From the NCBI RefSeq assembly GCF_014762765.1, contig NZ_JABURH010000186.1:1-64000 (forward strand): DNA of 64,000 nt, in the 5' to 3' direction. The translations under genes and the position numbers were made by a program. This stretch comes from Alcanivorax sp. (lineage in GTDB: Bacteria > Pseudomonadota > Gammaproteobacteria > Pseudomonadales > Alcanivoracaceae). Below are positions 28,293 through 38,760 of this stretch, one piece after another; the stretch's first letter is position 1; every line of letters starts with the position of its first letter. The notes beneath the pieces are model-generated. The model saw nothing but the letters and a program-made list of their open reading frames with translations, was not told the DNA's origin and ran no database searches.

Positions 28293-29362
28293 CAGTCCAC
28301 CACCCGAAGCTTGTCACCATCGCGCAGACTTTCATTGCCCCGCACAACCACGCGATCATCACTCGACAGGCCCTCAAGCACCGAAGCCTGCGGTGACTGC
28401 CCGGATGCGACTTTGACGACCTTGCGGCGCGCGACCAGATCGTCACCGTCACCCTCAGCCAGCCAGACGGTCACATTGCCCTGGCTGTCCTGGAGCAGGG
28501 CATCACGGGGCACCGTGGGCCGGGCATCCGCGGACAACATGCGCAGCCGGCCATTGATCGCCATCCCCGGGGTCAGGCCTTGTTCATCAATGCTGGCGCG
28601 TACCGTAAAGGTTCTCGCCGTAGGGTCGTTTACTGGAACAATGGCGGTGATTTCGGCGGCCATGGGCCGGTTTTTTTCATCGTCCAGCCAGACTTCCAGG
28701 CCGGTATCTAGCGAAATCTGCGGAAAATAACGCTGTGGCACGGCAAAATCCGCGTGCAGCTCATCGCTGCCCACCAGCTCGAATACAGTACTGCCAGGAG
28801 TGAGCCATTCGCCAACCTCGGTGAGTTTTGCGCTGATAACACCGCTAAAAGGGGCCTTAAGGGTATGCCGCTCGAGCAGTGCCTGCTGGCGTGCCACTTC
28901 GGCCTGACTGGCTGCCAGGGATGACTTGGCCACCTGAACCTCGGATTCCAGGCTACGCACCTCACTGGCGGCGATGCTACGCCTGGCGACCAGACTATTG
29001 GCTTCTTCAAGACGTCGGCGGGCATCGCCCAGGATGGCCTGTTGTTGCTGATAATTGGCACGGGCGCGTTGCAGCTCCAGGCGATTCAGCTCCGCATCCA
29101 TTTCAATCAGCGGCGCACCGGCGTCCACCTGATCGCCGATATCCACGAGCAGTTTGCTCACCAGGCCGGATACCGACACGGACAGCCGGGCGGCACGATC
29201 CGCCACCAGGGTGCCGTTCACCAACAATGCATCCTGTGAACGTGACAAGCTCACAGTTGCCACCGAGACAGGCTTGCGATCATCCGCCAGTCCAGGAGCG
29301 GCGAATGACATCAGAAGAACAACCCGGAAGAGAAAGTGAAATGACAGGGACAGTGACGGCAT
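28292..29362 (-). CDS. RND efflux periplasmic adaptor subunit (MFP)
   Basis: GLVSKLLVDIGDQVDAGAPLIEMD lipoyl-like hairpin; start chosen at MPSLSLSFHFLFRVVLLMSFAAPGLA. Confidence 0.9.
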   Translation of the reverse strand: MPSLSLSFHFLFRVVLLMSFAAPGLADDRKPVSVATVSLSRSQDALLVNGTLVADRAARLSVSVSGLVSKLLVDIGDQVDAGAPLIEMDAELNRLELQRARANYQQQQAILGDARRRLEEANSLVARRSIAASEVRSLESEVQVAKSSLAASQAEVARQQALLERHTLKAPFSGVISAKLTEVGEWLTPGSTVFELVGSDELHADFAVPQRYFPQISLDTGLEVWLDDEKNRPMAAEITAIVPVNDPTARTFTVRASIDEQGLTPGMAINGRLRMLSADARPTVPRDALLQDSQGNVTVWLAEGDGDDLVARRKVVKVASGQSPQASVLEGLSSDDRVVVRGNESLRDGDKLRVVD

Positions 29363-29573
29363 AGGTGTCCTGTTGGTTATTTTCAGATTCAATGTCGTTT
29401 CGTAGTCTAGCAGGGCCAGAGGCAAGTCCGGGTGAATCGCGGGCGTAAGCATTGTACGTATCCACACTGAAACAGGAATCAGCGTGGCTACGCATAATGT
29501 ATATTATGTTAAATAGAAGAGCAGCCAATATAACGGGATACTTCAGGAGCAACCAAACCCAAGGGAAATCCAG

Positions 29574-29924
29574 ATGATGCCCCTCTACCTCAAATACCTC
29601 ATTACTGCTGCGCTGGTCGTTCTGATCTCGGAAGTTGCCCGGCACAGCGATCGACTAGGCGCCCTGATCGGTGCCTTGCCACTGGTAACCCTGCTTGCCA
29701 TGTTCTGGCTCTACATGGGAAATCAGCCTTCAGAGAAAATCGGCAACCACGCCTGGTACACCTTCTGGTACGTCATCCCGACGCTACCCATGTTCGCCCT
29801 TTTTCCGTTTATGCTGGATCGTTGGGGTTTTCTCGCTTCCATGGGCTGCAGTGTGCTGCTCACGGTTGGCTGCTTCGTGGTACTCGGGCTTCTCGTCAGA
29901 CCCCTTGGCGTTGAACTCTGGTAA
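29574..29924 (+). CDS. DUF3147-like small membrane protein
   Basis: 116 aa; four predicted TM segments; YLKYLITAALVVLISEVARHSDRLGALIGALPLVTLLAMFWLY. Confidence 0.75.
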   Translation: MMPLYLKYLITAALVVLISEVARHSDRLGALIGALPLVTLLAMFWLYMGNQPSEKIGNHAWYTFWYVIPTLPMFALFPFMLDRWGFLASMGCSVLLTVGCFVVLGLLVRPLGVELW

Positions 29925-30049
29925 ATGATGACGACGTTTGTCGACACATAGTGTACGCAGGCCTTGATTGCGACAATCACGCGGGGTCTTGCTAGATACC
30001 GGTTAAATAGGCTTTCATGGGGTAGATAGATGGCCAAGGGAGCTTTCTC

Positions 30050-31489
30050 ATGGGCCGGGAATATCAAAGCACATCGCATCATGGCCACAGGCTTGCGGCC
30101 AGGGTGCTCCTGTGTATTTTGCTGGCGCTACTGTTCCTGTTGGCCCCGGCGTCTCCAGCCCAGGATACCTCCTCCCCTGCTTCCTCTCGCGCTTCCGTCT
30201 GGGTAATGACCTTGGACGGCCCAATCGGGCCGGCGCTCAGTGACTGGTTTGTCCGTTCCCTGGAAGAAGCCAACGAGGCATCCGCAACGCTGTTTGTATT
30301 GCAGCTGAATACGCCGGGCGGCCTGGATAGCGCCATGCGCGACATGATTCGGGCAATTCTCGACAGCCGGGTTCCGGTGGCCACCTATGTATCCCCCAGT
30401 GGTAGCCGAGCCGCCAGTGCCGGCACCTATATTCTCTATGCTTCCCATATTGCCGCCATGGCCCCGGCCACCAATCTGGGTGCGGCAACGCCGGTGCAGA
30501 TCGGAGGGGGCGGCGGGTTGCCCTCGCCCTCCTCTCCCGGTGGTGATGAGAGTGAAAACGAAGAAAGTGCTACCGCCAACTCGGATAGTGTCTCGGCCCT
30601 GCATCGCAAGCAGGTAAACGATGCTGTTGCGTATATCCGTGGGCTGGCGGAACTGCGTGGCCGCAATGCGGACTGGGCAGAAAAAGCGGTGCGCGAAGCG
30701 GTGAGTCTGTCGTCCAGTGATGCACTGGAACAAGGCGTAATCGATCTGAAAACAGCAGATCTCGATGAGCTGCTTGCCCAGCTTGATGGACTAGAGCTGA
30801 GCTGGGACGGTCAATCGGTCAGCCTGGACCTGGCCAATGCGCAATTGCATCAGGTGGAAAGGGACTGGCGCACTGACTTCCTGGCGATTATTACCGATCC
30901 CAGCATCGCCTACTTGCTGCTGCTGGTGGGAATTTATGGGCTGGTGTTGGAATTTTCCAACCCTGGCATGGGCGTGCCGGGCGTACTCGGTGCCATCTGC
31001 CTGCTGCTGGCGCTTTACGCTCTGCAGATGTTGCCGGTGAGCTACGTGGGCCTGGGACTTATCTTGCTGGGTGCGGTGCTGGTGGCCATGGAAGCCATAT
31101 CACCGAGCTTCGGGGTATTAGGTATCGGTGGGGTTATTGCTTTCGTGATCGGCTCGATCATGTTGATGGACACGGACCTGCCCGCTTTCCGTATTGCTCT
31201 GCCAGTGATTGCCGCGGTAGGAGTAGGCTCGCTGTTACTGGTGGGACTGTTTGTAAGGCTGGCGGTAAAAGCCCATGAGGGGCCTCCGGTTACCGGGGCC
31301 GACACACTGGTCGGGCAAACCGCCGTAGCGCTGGATGATTTTGAAGACGACGGTCAGGTGCGGGTGCTCGGAGAAATCTGGCATGCACGCAGTCAGCAGC
31401 CGGTACGCCGGGGGCAGTTGCTACAGGTCACTGACCGTAGTGACTTGATGCTGGATGTGAAACCGGACGACAAGGAGGAGACATCATGA
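30050..31489 (+). CDS. NfeD family protein (ClpP-class membrane serine protease plus NfeD domain)
   Basis: 479 aa; [45 protein letters not shown]-terminal OB-fold. Confidence 0.93.
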   Translation: MGREYQSTSHHGHRLAARVLLCILLALLFLLAPASPAQDTSSPASSRASVWVMTLDGPIGPALSDWFVRSLEEANEASATLFVLQLNTPGGLDSAMRDMIRAILDSRVPVATYVSPSGSRAASAGTYILYASHIAAMAPATNLGAATPVQIGGGGGLPSPSSPGGDESENEESATANSDSVSALHRKQVNDAVAYIRGLAELRGRNADWAEKAVREAVSLSSSDALEQGVIDLKTADLDELLAQLDGLELSWDGQSVSLDLANAQLHQVERDWRTDFLAIITDPSIAYLLLLVGIYGLVLEFSNPGMGVPGVLGAICLLLALYALQMLPVSYVGLGLILLGAVLVAMEAISPSFGVLGIGGVIAFVIGSIMLMDTDLPAFRIALPVIAAVGVGSLLLVGLFVRLAVKAHEGPPVTGADTLVGQTAVALDDFEDDGQVRVLGEIWHARSQQPVRRGQLLQVTDRSDLMLDVKPDDKEETS

Positions 31490-32244
31490 CCCCCTATTTC
31501 TGGTTATCGCTGGCGATTATTGTCGTCGGCTTCGTGATCAGCATGTTCCGTATCCTGCGCGAGTACGAACGCGGGGTAATCTTCATGCTGGGCCGTTACT
31601 ATCGGGTGAAAGGTCCCGGCCTGATCCTGGTAGTACCGCTGATCCAACAGATGGTGAAGGTGGACCTGCGCATCCGGGTATTGGATGTGCCCACCCAGGA
31701 TGTGATTTCCCGGGATAACGTCTCGGTAAAGGTAAATGCCGTGTTGTATTTCCGGGTGCTGGACGCCGAGAAAGCGGTCATCAATGTGGAAGACTTCTAC
31801 GCCGCCACCAGCCAGTTGTCCCAAACCACCCTGCGTTCGGTGCTGGGCAAGCACGAGCTGGACGAGATGCTCGCCTCACGGGATGAACTGAACAGCGATA
31901 TTCAGGAAATTCTCGACGAACAGACCGACAACTGGGGCATCAAGGTTACCAATGTAGAGATCAAACACGTGGACCTGGATGAAGGCATGGTACGGGTGAT
32001 TGCCCGCCAGGCCGAGGCGGAGCGTATCCGCCGCGCCAAGGTGATCCATGCCAACGGTGAGAAAGAAGCGTCCCAAGTGCTGCTGGAAGCAGCGAAAACC
32101 CTTTCCGAACAGCCCCAGGCGTTGCAATTACGCTACCTGCAGACATTGACTGAGGTAGCCAATGATCGCTCCAGCACCATTGTCTTTCCGCTACCCATGG
32201 ACCTGATAGACAGTTTTATCAATAGGAATAAAGACAGGACATGA
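31486..32244 (+). CDS. Slipin (SPFH/stomatin) family protein
   Basis: 252 aa; [50 protein letters not shown]; overlaps the nfeD stop (ATGA). Confidence 0.94.
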   Translation: MTPYFWLSLAIIVVGFVISMFRILREYERGVIFMLGRYYRVKGPGLILVVPLIQQMVKVDLRIRVLDVPTQDVISRDNVSVKVNAVLYFRVLDAEKAVINVEDFYAATSQLSQTTLRSVLGKHELDEMLASRDELNSDIQEILDEQTDNWGIKVTNVEIKHVDLDEGMVRVIARQAEAERIRRAKVIHANGEKEASQVLLEAAKTLSEQPQALQLRYLQTLTEVANDRSSTIVFPLPMDLIDSFINRNKDRT

Positions 32245-32450
32245 CGGCCCGGGCAACCTGTTGAGCGACTGGCGAATGTCTTAATTTTGCCTAGGATATT
32301 TCCTACAAATCGTCGTTGTTCACCTTAAGCTGTTGTTTTCCTTAACTGTCTTTTTCGTCTTTCTCCCCCCCCTGCCAGCGGGTAGCTATTCGTTAATTTT
32401 ACAATCTCGTAAGCTGACAGAAACGACAAGGATGTCAGGGAGGGAAGACG

Positions 32451-34040
32451 ATGATGGAGCATCGATATGTCAGGAGACTGATTCTGGGTGCGGCTCTCTT
32501 TGGGGTAACGGCTCTCTACACCGGTTGCCGGTCCACGTTTGACGAACCGGTGCGCGATACCACTGGCGAGGATGGCGAGGCCGGTGTGGGTTATACGGCG
32601 CAGTGCTCGGGATGGTTCCCGGACTGGATCTCGCGAACCGCCCCGCCGGAAGATGAGCCCAGCTTCCAGCTGGCACAGGGCTACCCGTTAGGCATTCCCC
32701 GTTTCGAAGACGGTGAGTTAGTCGGGTGGGATCCACTGGAACCCTACGACAATGCGCCCTGGCTCGCCCATGACTTCATGGACCCCAATGAGCGGCTGGA
32801 TTACCTGGCCGCCCTGAAGGATTACGCACTTTCAGACCTGGTGCCCTATGATTTCGTGCCTCAGAACAAGAGCCTGGGCAAGAAACACTGGTACCACGTG
32901 CCGATGATGACATCGGGGTTCTTCGCCCGGGAAGCCCGCCATGGCCTCACCGAAGAAAGAACCTTGCGTGCCAACGAGCAAAGCTGGCTGTCATCCAGTG
33001 TGGGTGCCTATGGCATCGGGCTGTATAACCGTATTGGTGGCTACACCGTTGGCCAGGTCTTCAACGATCCGGAGCCCAGCAATGCGCAAGCGGCCAATGC
33101 CGAATTCATTGATGGCGCCCTGGTGGTCAAGGTGTTGTTTGCGGAATACGATCCGGGCGCCATTGTCGGCCCGGATCCACTGGCAAACGCCCCGGCCTGG
33201 CAAATCCAGGACCCCTTTGCCAATTCCAGCGACACCTTTGAAGTACGTCTGATCCAGATGGATATTGCGGTGAAGGATCCTCGCTCACCGGACACTGGCT
33301 GGGTCTTTGCCACCTACGTGTATGACGAATCCCTGCCAGCAGCCAGCCCGCAGGATCGCTGGTATAACCTGACGCCGGTAGGCCTTGCCTGGGGCAACGA
33401 TCCGGATGTCACCGCCAACAATGATCCTGATCTGGACGAGACCTGGATCAATCCGGCGGTGCCCTCCCCCTTCAATGCTGACTTCGGTCTCCATGGACGT
33501 CTGAATGGCCCGGTGGACAACCCCGAGTCTGCCTGCATGAGTTGCCATTCCACCGCCCAGGTACGCACAGATAGAAGTAACAGTGTGGGGGCGTACACCG
33601 CTGCCCGGATGCTCCCCGATGACACCTGCACGGATGCCCAGGCCATGCACTGGTTCCGGAATATCCCGGGGGATGAGCCCTTTGGACAAATGAATGTCGC
33701 TCCGGGTTATTGCCAACCGTCAAACCCGCCGGTGGCTACGCCGCCGATGCATTCACTGGATTACTCGTTGCAAATCCAGCGGGGCCTGGTCAATGGTGTG
33801 GCGCTCAATCATGAGAATCCATGTTTGTCGCTGATTCCTGCAGACCAGTTGCCTGACCGTGCTGAACAGCAAATGCGCATGGCGGTGATACGCGGAGAAA
33901 TGGCACCCCGGGATGTGGAGAAGCAAAGTGTGCGCACGGAAAAAGCACAAGCCCTGCGTGCCCGGGACGATCTGCCAAGCTGGAAGGCCGTGGGTATGGA
34001 TCCCAGTGACAAGGATGCGGAATACTATCCGGGGCGTTGA
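32451..34040 (+). CDS. Secreted mono-haem cytochrome c-like protein of unknown function
   Basis: 529 aa; N-terminal hydrophobic signal ending TALYTGC (weak lipobox); single haem motif CMSCHS; otherwise not recognised. Confidence 0.75.
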   Translation: MMEHRYVRRLILGAALFGVTALYTGCRSTFDEPVRDTTGEDGEAGVGYTAQCSGWFPDWISRTAPPEDEPSFQLAQGYPLGIPRFEDGELVGWDPLEPYDNAPWLAHDFMDPNERLDYLAALKDYALSDLVPYDFVPQNKSLGKKHWYHVPMMTSGFFAREARHGLTEERTLRANEQSWLSSSVGAYGIGLYNRIGGYTVGQVFNDPEPSNAQAANAEFIDGALVVKVLFAEYDPGAIVGPDPLANAPAWQIQDPFANSSDTFEVRLIQMDIAVKDPRSPDTGWVFATYVYDESLPAASPQDRWYNLTPVGLAWGNDPDVTANNDPDLDETWINPAVPSPFNADFGLHGRLNGPVDNPESACMSCHSTAQVRTDRSNSVGAYTAARMLPDDTCTDAQAMHWFRNIPGDEPFGQMNVAPGYCQPSNPPVATPPMHSLDYSLQIQRGLVNGVALNHENPCLSLIPADQLPDRAEQQMRMAVIRGEMAPRDVEKQSVRTEKAQALRARDDLPSWKAVGMDPSDKDAEYYPGR

Positions 34041-34060
34041 TCCTGACACTCTCACTCAGA

Positions 34061-34095
34061 AACACAAAGGGCCCGATCTTCGGGCCCTTTGTGTT
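34061..34095. terminator. Bidirectional terminator-like perfect hairpin between convergent genes
   Basis: AACACAAAGGGCCCGA tct TCGGGCCCTTTGTGTT (16-bp perfect stem, 3-nt loop). Confidence 0.8.
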
Positions 34096-34114
34096 AACGA
34101 CAAATTGCCTTCGC

Positions 34115-35380
34115 TCAGTGATCGCGGCTGTGGGTATGCTCGAACCGATAGGTCAGGTTCAGCTGCACCCGTGGCGCTTCGCTGCGATCTCCTGCCTGGT
34201 TGTCACGCATCCCGTAGGCCAGCTCGGCCCCGTAGCTGAGACTGTCATCGTGCTGGTGGATCAGGCTCAGGGTGCCGTAGCGGCTGCGGCGCATGGCATC
34301 CCCGGGTAACTCGCGGTCTTTTTCCAGGGTGATTTCGCCGCCGACCAGCGCCAGGGTCCAGTCCGGACGCCATTGCCACTGCCCACCGAGATAACCGCCC
34401 CGGGCCAGCAAGGGTTGCAGCCCATCCGCAGCGAATACATAGCCGTCCATACCGCTGTCACCGAAGCCGGACAGATCGTTGTAGTAATGGGCCATGGCCT
34501 CGCCGTAACTGCCGCTGGTCAGCAGGGTCAGACTGTCAGTTACAACCAGGGTGGCGCTGAGCACCCCGCCGGAGGCATTCGCGAATTGCTGTTCGCCACC
34601 GGCAAATTCCACTCCGATTTCCCGGTTTACCGCTGCGGCCCGTACGTGGCCTTTGCCATAGGGCTGGTTCCAGGCGGCGATGATGTCTGGGCGACGACCG
34701 CTGGCACTGCTCAGGTTATCCGGGTCATACACTTCCGGATTGGGGTCCTCCAGTGCCAGGGTCAGACGCTCGCCCTGCCAACGCACCCCCGTCTGTCGAG
34801 CAAAGATGGCGCTATTGGGGCCCTGGGAATCCAGCGTCAACGGCCAGGCTGGACCATCCAGCAAGGCGGTATAGCCGTAACCGGCACGCAGGGCGCCGTA
34901 TTCGAAATAGAAATCCCTAACCCGCAAATCGTAACCATCGATGCTGCCGAACAGGTCAACGGCAAACACAGCATGGGGCCCACTGCCCTCGCCGATTCGC
35001 AGGCCAAGCTGACTGTTCTTGCCATGCAACTCGAAGTTCTGCTGGTGGGTGTCGCCGGAAGGGATAGTGCTCGGGATAAGCAGATCATTAAGCCCTGCGT
35101 TCTTGTCATCATAGATGGCATCCACGCTGACCTTGCCGAACACGGCGAAGACGGGCCACTGCACATGGTTTGACGGGGTATGGGTTGGCGCATCCTGGGT
35201 CAGGTTGGCCTTGAGCTGATCGAGCTCCTGCTGCAGACGACGGATTTCAGACTGGGTGGTATCCGCGGACAGGCCGGCGGTGACCAGCGCGGTACTGCTG
35301 AAAACGGTCGTCCAGATGGTGGTTCGCACCCTGGACATGGGGATTCTCCTGAAGTCCACCGGATCACGGTGGGCGTTCAT
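34115..35380 (-). CDS. DcaP-like trimeric porin / outer-membrane protein
   Basis: 421 aa; signal peptide, short coiled coil (IRRLQQELDQLKANL), then FGKVSVDAIYDDKNAGLNDLLIPSTIP and beta-rich sequence ending YRFEHTHSRDH. Confidence 0.75.
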   Translation of the reverse strand: MNAHRDPVDFRRIPMSRVRTTIWTTVFSSTALVTAGLSADTTQSEIRRLQQELDQLKANLTQDAPTHTPSNHVQWPVFAVFGKVSVDAIYDDKNAGLNDLLIPSTIPSGDTHQQNFELHGKNSQLGLRIGEGSGPHAVFAVDLFGSIDGYDLRVRDFYFEYGALRAGYGYTALLDGPAWPLTLDSQGPNSAIFARQTGVRWQGERLTLALEDPNPEVYDPDNLSSASGRRPDIIAAWNQPYGKGHVRAAAVNREIGVEFAGGEQQFANASGGVLSATLVVTDSLTLLTSGSYGEAMAHYYNDLSGFGDSGMDGYVFAADGLQPLLARGGYLGGQWQWRPDWTLALVGGEITLEKDRELPGDAMRRSRYGTLSLIHQHDDSLSYGAELAYGMRDNQAGDRSEAPRVQLNLTYRFEHTHSRDH

Positions 35381-35629
35381 CTTTTTGCTTCGGCGTCCCG
35401 GGGTTCCGTGCCTTGTGGGCTGTCCGGGGCGTGAAACGCGAAAAGCGCGAAGAATACGGATGCAGGACTGCTGCCGCTACTAGACGAATTGTTTATTGCG
35501 GCAAAATACGTGGGTGGGCAGACGAGCGGAATGCAGATTTTTGCTTTTGAGGGGCGCAGTGAATAACTTGCCTGCAGACAAACCGGATCGCGGCGGTTCG
35601 GCTGCAGGCAGCCTTCTACAAAAAGACCA

Positions 35630-36808
35630 TTACTTGCTCAGGTAACGCATGGCCTTTTCCAGGCCTTCAATGGTGAGCGGGTACATCTTGTGTTCACTGA
35701 GTTGCTTGATCCACTGGGTGGAGGTGGTCATCTGCCAGGCCCGCTCCGGTTCGGGGTTGAGCCAGGCCACCTTTTCGTAGGTTTCCATGACGCGCTGGAA
35801 CCAGACCGCACCGGGCTCCTCGTTCCAGTGCTCCACGCTGCCACCCACGGAATTCACTTCGTAGGGGCTCATGGCCGCATCGCCGACAAAGATTACCTTG
35901 TAGTCGCTGCCATACTTGTGCAACACATCCCAGGTGGAAATCTTCTCGTCCCAGCGACGGCGATTGTCCTTCCACACATATTCATAAATGAAGTTGTGGA
36001 AGTAGAAATACTCCATGTGCTTGAACTCCAGCCGGGCGGCGGAGAACAGCTCTTCGCAGAGTTTGATGTACGGGTCCATGGAGCCGCCCACATCTAAGAA
36101 GATCAGCACTTTGACCCGGTTTTCCTTCTGCGGACGCATCTTGATATCGAGCAGGCCGGCATTGCGCGCAGTGGATCGGATGGTGTCATCCATATCCAGC
36201 TCTTCTTCACGACCGATGCGGGCAAACTTGCGCAGGCGACGCAGGGCCAGCTTGATGTTACGCGTGCCCAGCTCTACGGAATCGTCCAGGTTGCGGAATT
36301 CCCGCTTTTCCCAGACTTTTACCGCCCGCTTGTTACGCGACGGCCCCACCATGCGCACCCCTTCCGGGTTAGCGCCATAGCCGCCGAAGGGGCTGGTGCC
36401 GCCGGTGCCGACCCACTTGTTGCCGCCCTGGTGCCGCTTTTCCTGCTCTTCGAGCCGCTTGCGCAGCTCGTCCATGATCTTTTCCAGGCTGCCCAGGCCC
36501 TTGAGTTTCTCGAACTCTTCCGGGCTCAGGTTCTTCTCCAGCTCCTTGCGCAGCCACTCATCCGGAATCACCTTGTTGAGCCAGTCCGGCTCCAGGTTTT
36601 CCAGCCCCTCGAAGTAATTGGCAAAGGCCTGATCGAAGCGGTCATAGAACTTTTCGTCCTTGACCATCACCGCCCGGCTCAGCAGGTAGAAATCCTCGAT
36701 GGAACCGAAGGCCACATGGGCCTGGAGGGCATCAAAGAGGTCCAGCAGCTCACGCAGGGTCACCGGGACCCGGTAGCGGCGCAGATTTTCGAAGAAACCA
36801 ATCAGCAT
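35630..36808 (-). CDS. VWA domain-containing protein (CoxE-like)
   Basis: 392 aa; VKVLIFLDVGGSMDPYIKLCEELFSAARLEFKHMEYFYFHNFIYE (MIDAS-like DxGGS). Confidence 0.9.
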   Translation of the reverse strand: MLIGFFENLRRYRVPVTLRELLDLFDALQAHVAFGSIEDFYLLSRAVMVKDEKFYDRFDQAFANYFEGLENLEPDWLNKVIPDEWLRKELEKNLSPEEFEKLKGLGSLEKIMDELRKRLEEQEKRHQGGNKWVGTGGTSPFGGYGANPEGVRMVGPSRNKRAVKVWEKREFRNLDDSVELGTRNIKLALRRLRKFARIGREEELDMDDTIRSTARNAGLLDIKMRPQKENRVKVLIFLDVGGSMDPYIKLCEELFSAARLEFKHMEYFYFHNFIYEYVWKDNRRRWDEKISTWDVLHKYGSDYKVIFVGDAAMSPYEVNSVGGSVEHWNEEPGAVWFQRVMETYEKVAWLNPEPERAWQMTTSTQWIKQLSEHKMYPLTIEGLEKAMRYLSK

Positions 36809-36826
36809 AATCAGTCAGCGCTGCGG

Positions 36827-37669
36827 TTAGCTTTCGCGACGGTTCATGAACGCCAGGCGCTCAAGCAGCTGGACGTCCGACTCGTTTTTCAGCAACGCGC
36901 CATAAAGCGGCGGCACGGCACTCTTGGTATCCCGGTTTCGCAGGATATCCGCCGGAATATCGTCGGCCATGAGCAGCTTGAGCCAGTCGATCAGCTCACT
37001 GGTGGACGGCTTCTTCTTCAGTCCGGGCACCTTGCGCAGATCGAAGAAGATTTCCAGGGCCTCGGTGACCAGGTTCTTTTTGATCTCCGGGAAATGCACA
37101 TCCACGATGGCCTGCATGGTCTGGGCATCGGGGAAATTGATGTAATGGAAGAAGCAGCGACGCAGGAAGGCGTCAGGCAGCTCTTTCTCGTTGTTGGAGG
37201 TAATGATCACGATCGGGCGCTGCTCGGCGCGGATGGTTTCCCCGGTCTCGTAGACGAAGAACTCCATGCGATCCAGTTCCTGCAGAAGGTCGTTGGGGAA
37301 CTCGATGTCGGCCTTGTCGATCTCGTCGATCAGCAGCACCACCTGGCCTTCATGGGTAAAGGCTTCCCACAGCTTGCCTTTTTTCAGGTAGTTGGCCACA
37401 TCTTCCACCCCTTCGGCGCCGAGCTGAGAGTCACGCAGGCGCGACACCGCATCGTACTCGTACAGGCCCTGCTGGGCCTTGGTGGTGGATTTGATATTCC
37501 AGGACAGCAGTGGCAGGTCCAGGGACTCGGCCACCTGTTCTGCCAACAGGGTCTTGCCGGTACCCGGCTCACCCTTGATCAGCAACGGGCGCTTGAGGGC
37601 GATCGCTGCGTTAACGGCCATTTTCAGGTCGTCGGTGGCCACATATTGGTCAGTACCCTGAAACTGCAT
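36827..37669 (-). CDS. MoxR family AAA+ ATPase
   Basis: Start at MQFQGTDQYVATDDL; Walker A GEPGTGKTLLA; VVLLIDEIDKADIEFPNDLLQELDRMEF. Confidence 0.93.
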   Translation of the reverse strand: MQFQGTDQYVATDDLKMAVNAAIALKRPLLIKGEPGTGKTLLAEQVAESLDLPLLSWNIKSTTKAQQGLYEYDAVSRLRDSQLGAEGVEDVANYLKKGKLWEAFTHEGQVVLLIDEIDKADIEFPNDLLQELDRMEFFVYETGETIRAEQRPIVIITSNNEKELPDAFLRRCFFHYINFPDAQTMQAIVDVHFPEIKKNLVTEALEIFFDLRKVPGLKKKPSTSELIDWLKLLMADDIPADILRNRDTKSAVPPLYGALLKNESDVQLLERLAFMNRRES

Positions 37670-37947
37670 GAAATTCTCCACACTTGAACAGTTAATCGAA
37701 CGGGTGAACGGGCGGCACACTCTACCAGCGGCCTGAAGGCGTCGCCAGTTACCAGCAGGCCAAAACCCAGCCACATACCAGGGATGTCCTGACGCAGTCG
37801 AATGGGCTGGTTGTGCAATGTGAGCAATCTAGCAAGACCAGATGACCAGGCAAAGGGCGAGAACAGCCAAGTAAACAGCGATTTACGTCACTCTTATTCG
37901 GCGATTTCCGCGCGGATTCCCGGTCAGGCTGTGCGATAATCCGCGCC

Positions 37948-38664
37948 ATGAATCTGCTGTTACTGCACCCTCACCAACACCTTCATGGCGATCTCTGGCA
38001 GCTGGACGAGCGCCAGTGCCGGCATGTGCGCGACATTCTGGGATTGGCGGAGGGTGACAGCTGCCGGGCCGGGATCGTTGATGGCGGCATGGGAAAAGCA
38101 GAGATAGAATCATTTAAAAACAATGAAATACAAGTTTCATTTAAAGAAGATTCTCATAGCCCTCCTCCTCTACCACTTTCACTGTTGCTGGCGCTGCCCC
38201 GCCCCAAGATGCTCAAGCGCATCCTGATTGATGCTAGCAGTCTTGGCATAAAGCGTATCGTGCTGATCAATAGCTGGAAGGTGGACAAGAGCTACTGGCA
38301 GACCCCCAACCTGAAAGCCGATTTGCTTCGCGAGAAAATGCTGCTGGGACTGGAGCAAGCCCGCGATACCACACTGCCGGAGCTGGTTCTCGCCCCGCGT
38401 TTCAAGCCGTTCGTGGAAGATGATCTGGACACCTGGGCAGGCCCCGGCCGCCGCCTCCTCGCCCATCCTGGCGACTACCCGGCCATGCCCTGCGATCTGA
38501 GCGAACCTGTCACTCTGGCCATCGGCCCGGAGGGCGGCTGGACTGACTACGAAGTGGAGATGCTGCAGCGGCAAGATTTTGCCTGCCACAGCTTCGGGAC
38601 GCGAATTCTCAGAGTGGAGACAGCGCTACCCGCGCTGGTAGGGCGCTTGATGAGGCTGCCGTAG
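37948..38664 (+). CDS. rsmE: 16S rRNA (uracil(1498)-N(3))-methyltransferase
   Basis: 238 aa; LAIGPEGGWTDYEVEMLQRQDFACHSFGTRILRVETA SPOUT motif. Confidence 0.93.
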   Translation: MNLLLLHPHQHLHGDLWQLDERQCRHVRDILGLAEGDSCRAGIVDGGMGKAEIESFKNNEIQVSFKEDSHSPPPLPLSLLLALPRPKMLKRILIDASSLGIKRIVLINSWKVDKSYWQTPNLKADLLREKMLLGLEQARDTTLPELVLAPRFKPFVEDDLDTWAGPGRRLLAHPGDYPAMPCDLSEPVTLAIGPEGGWTDYEVEMLQRQDFACHSFGTRILRVETALPALVGRLMRLP

Positions 38665-38751
38665 GAGCGCCGCTCTCTGTGCCCTGCGGGTATGAGGCGC
38701 GAACCCCGATTGGCATAATTCGGCGACTCGCGCCTCGAGAGGCGCTCCTAC
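38661..38751. repeat. REPIN-like inverted pair of REP sequences
   Basis: GTAGGAGCGCC...GAGGCGCGAA ... TCGCGCCTC...GGCGCTCCTAC; begins within the rsmE stop codon and ends 9 bp before the rluB stop. Confidence 0.8.
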
Positions 38752-38760
38752 AGGTGCAAC

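Noticed and set aside
36431-37687. 418-aa plus-strand ORF opposite moxR/VWA
   Set aside because: Spans two real genes on the other strand; typical shadow ORF.
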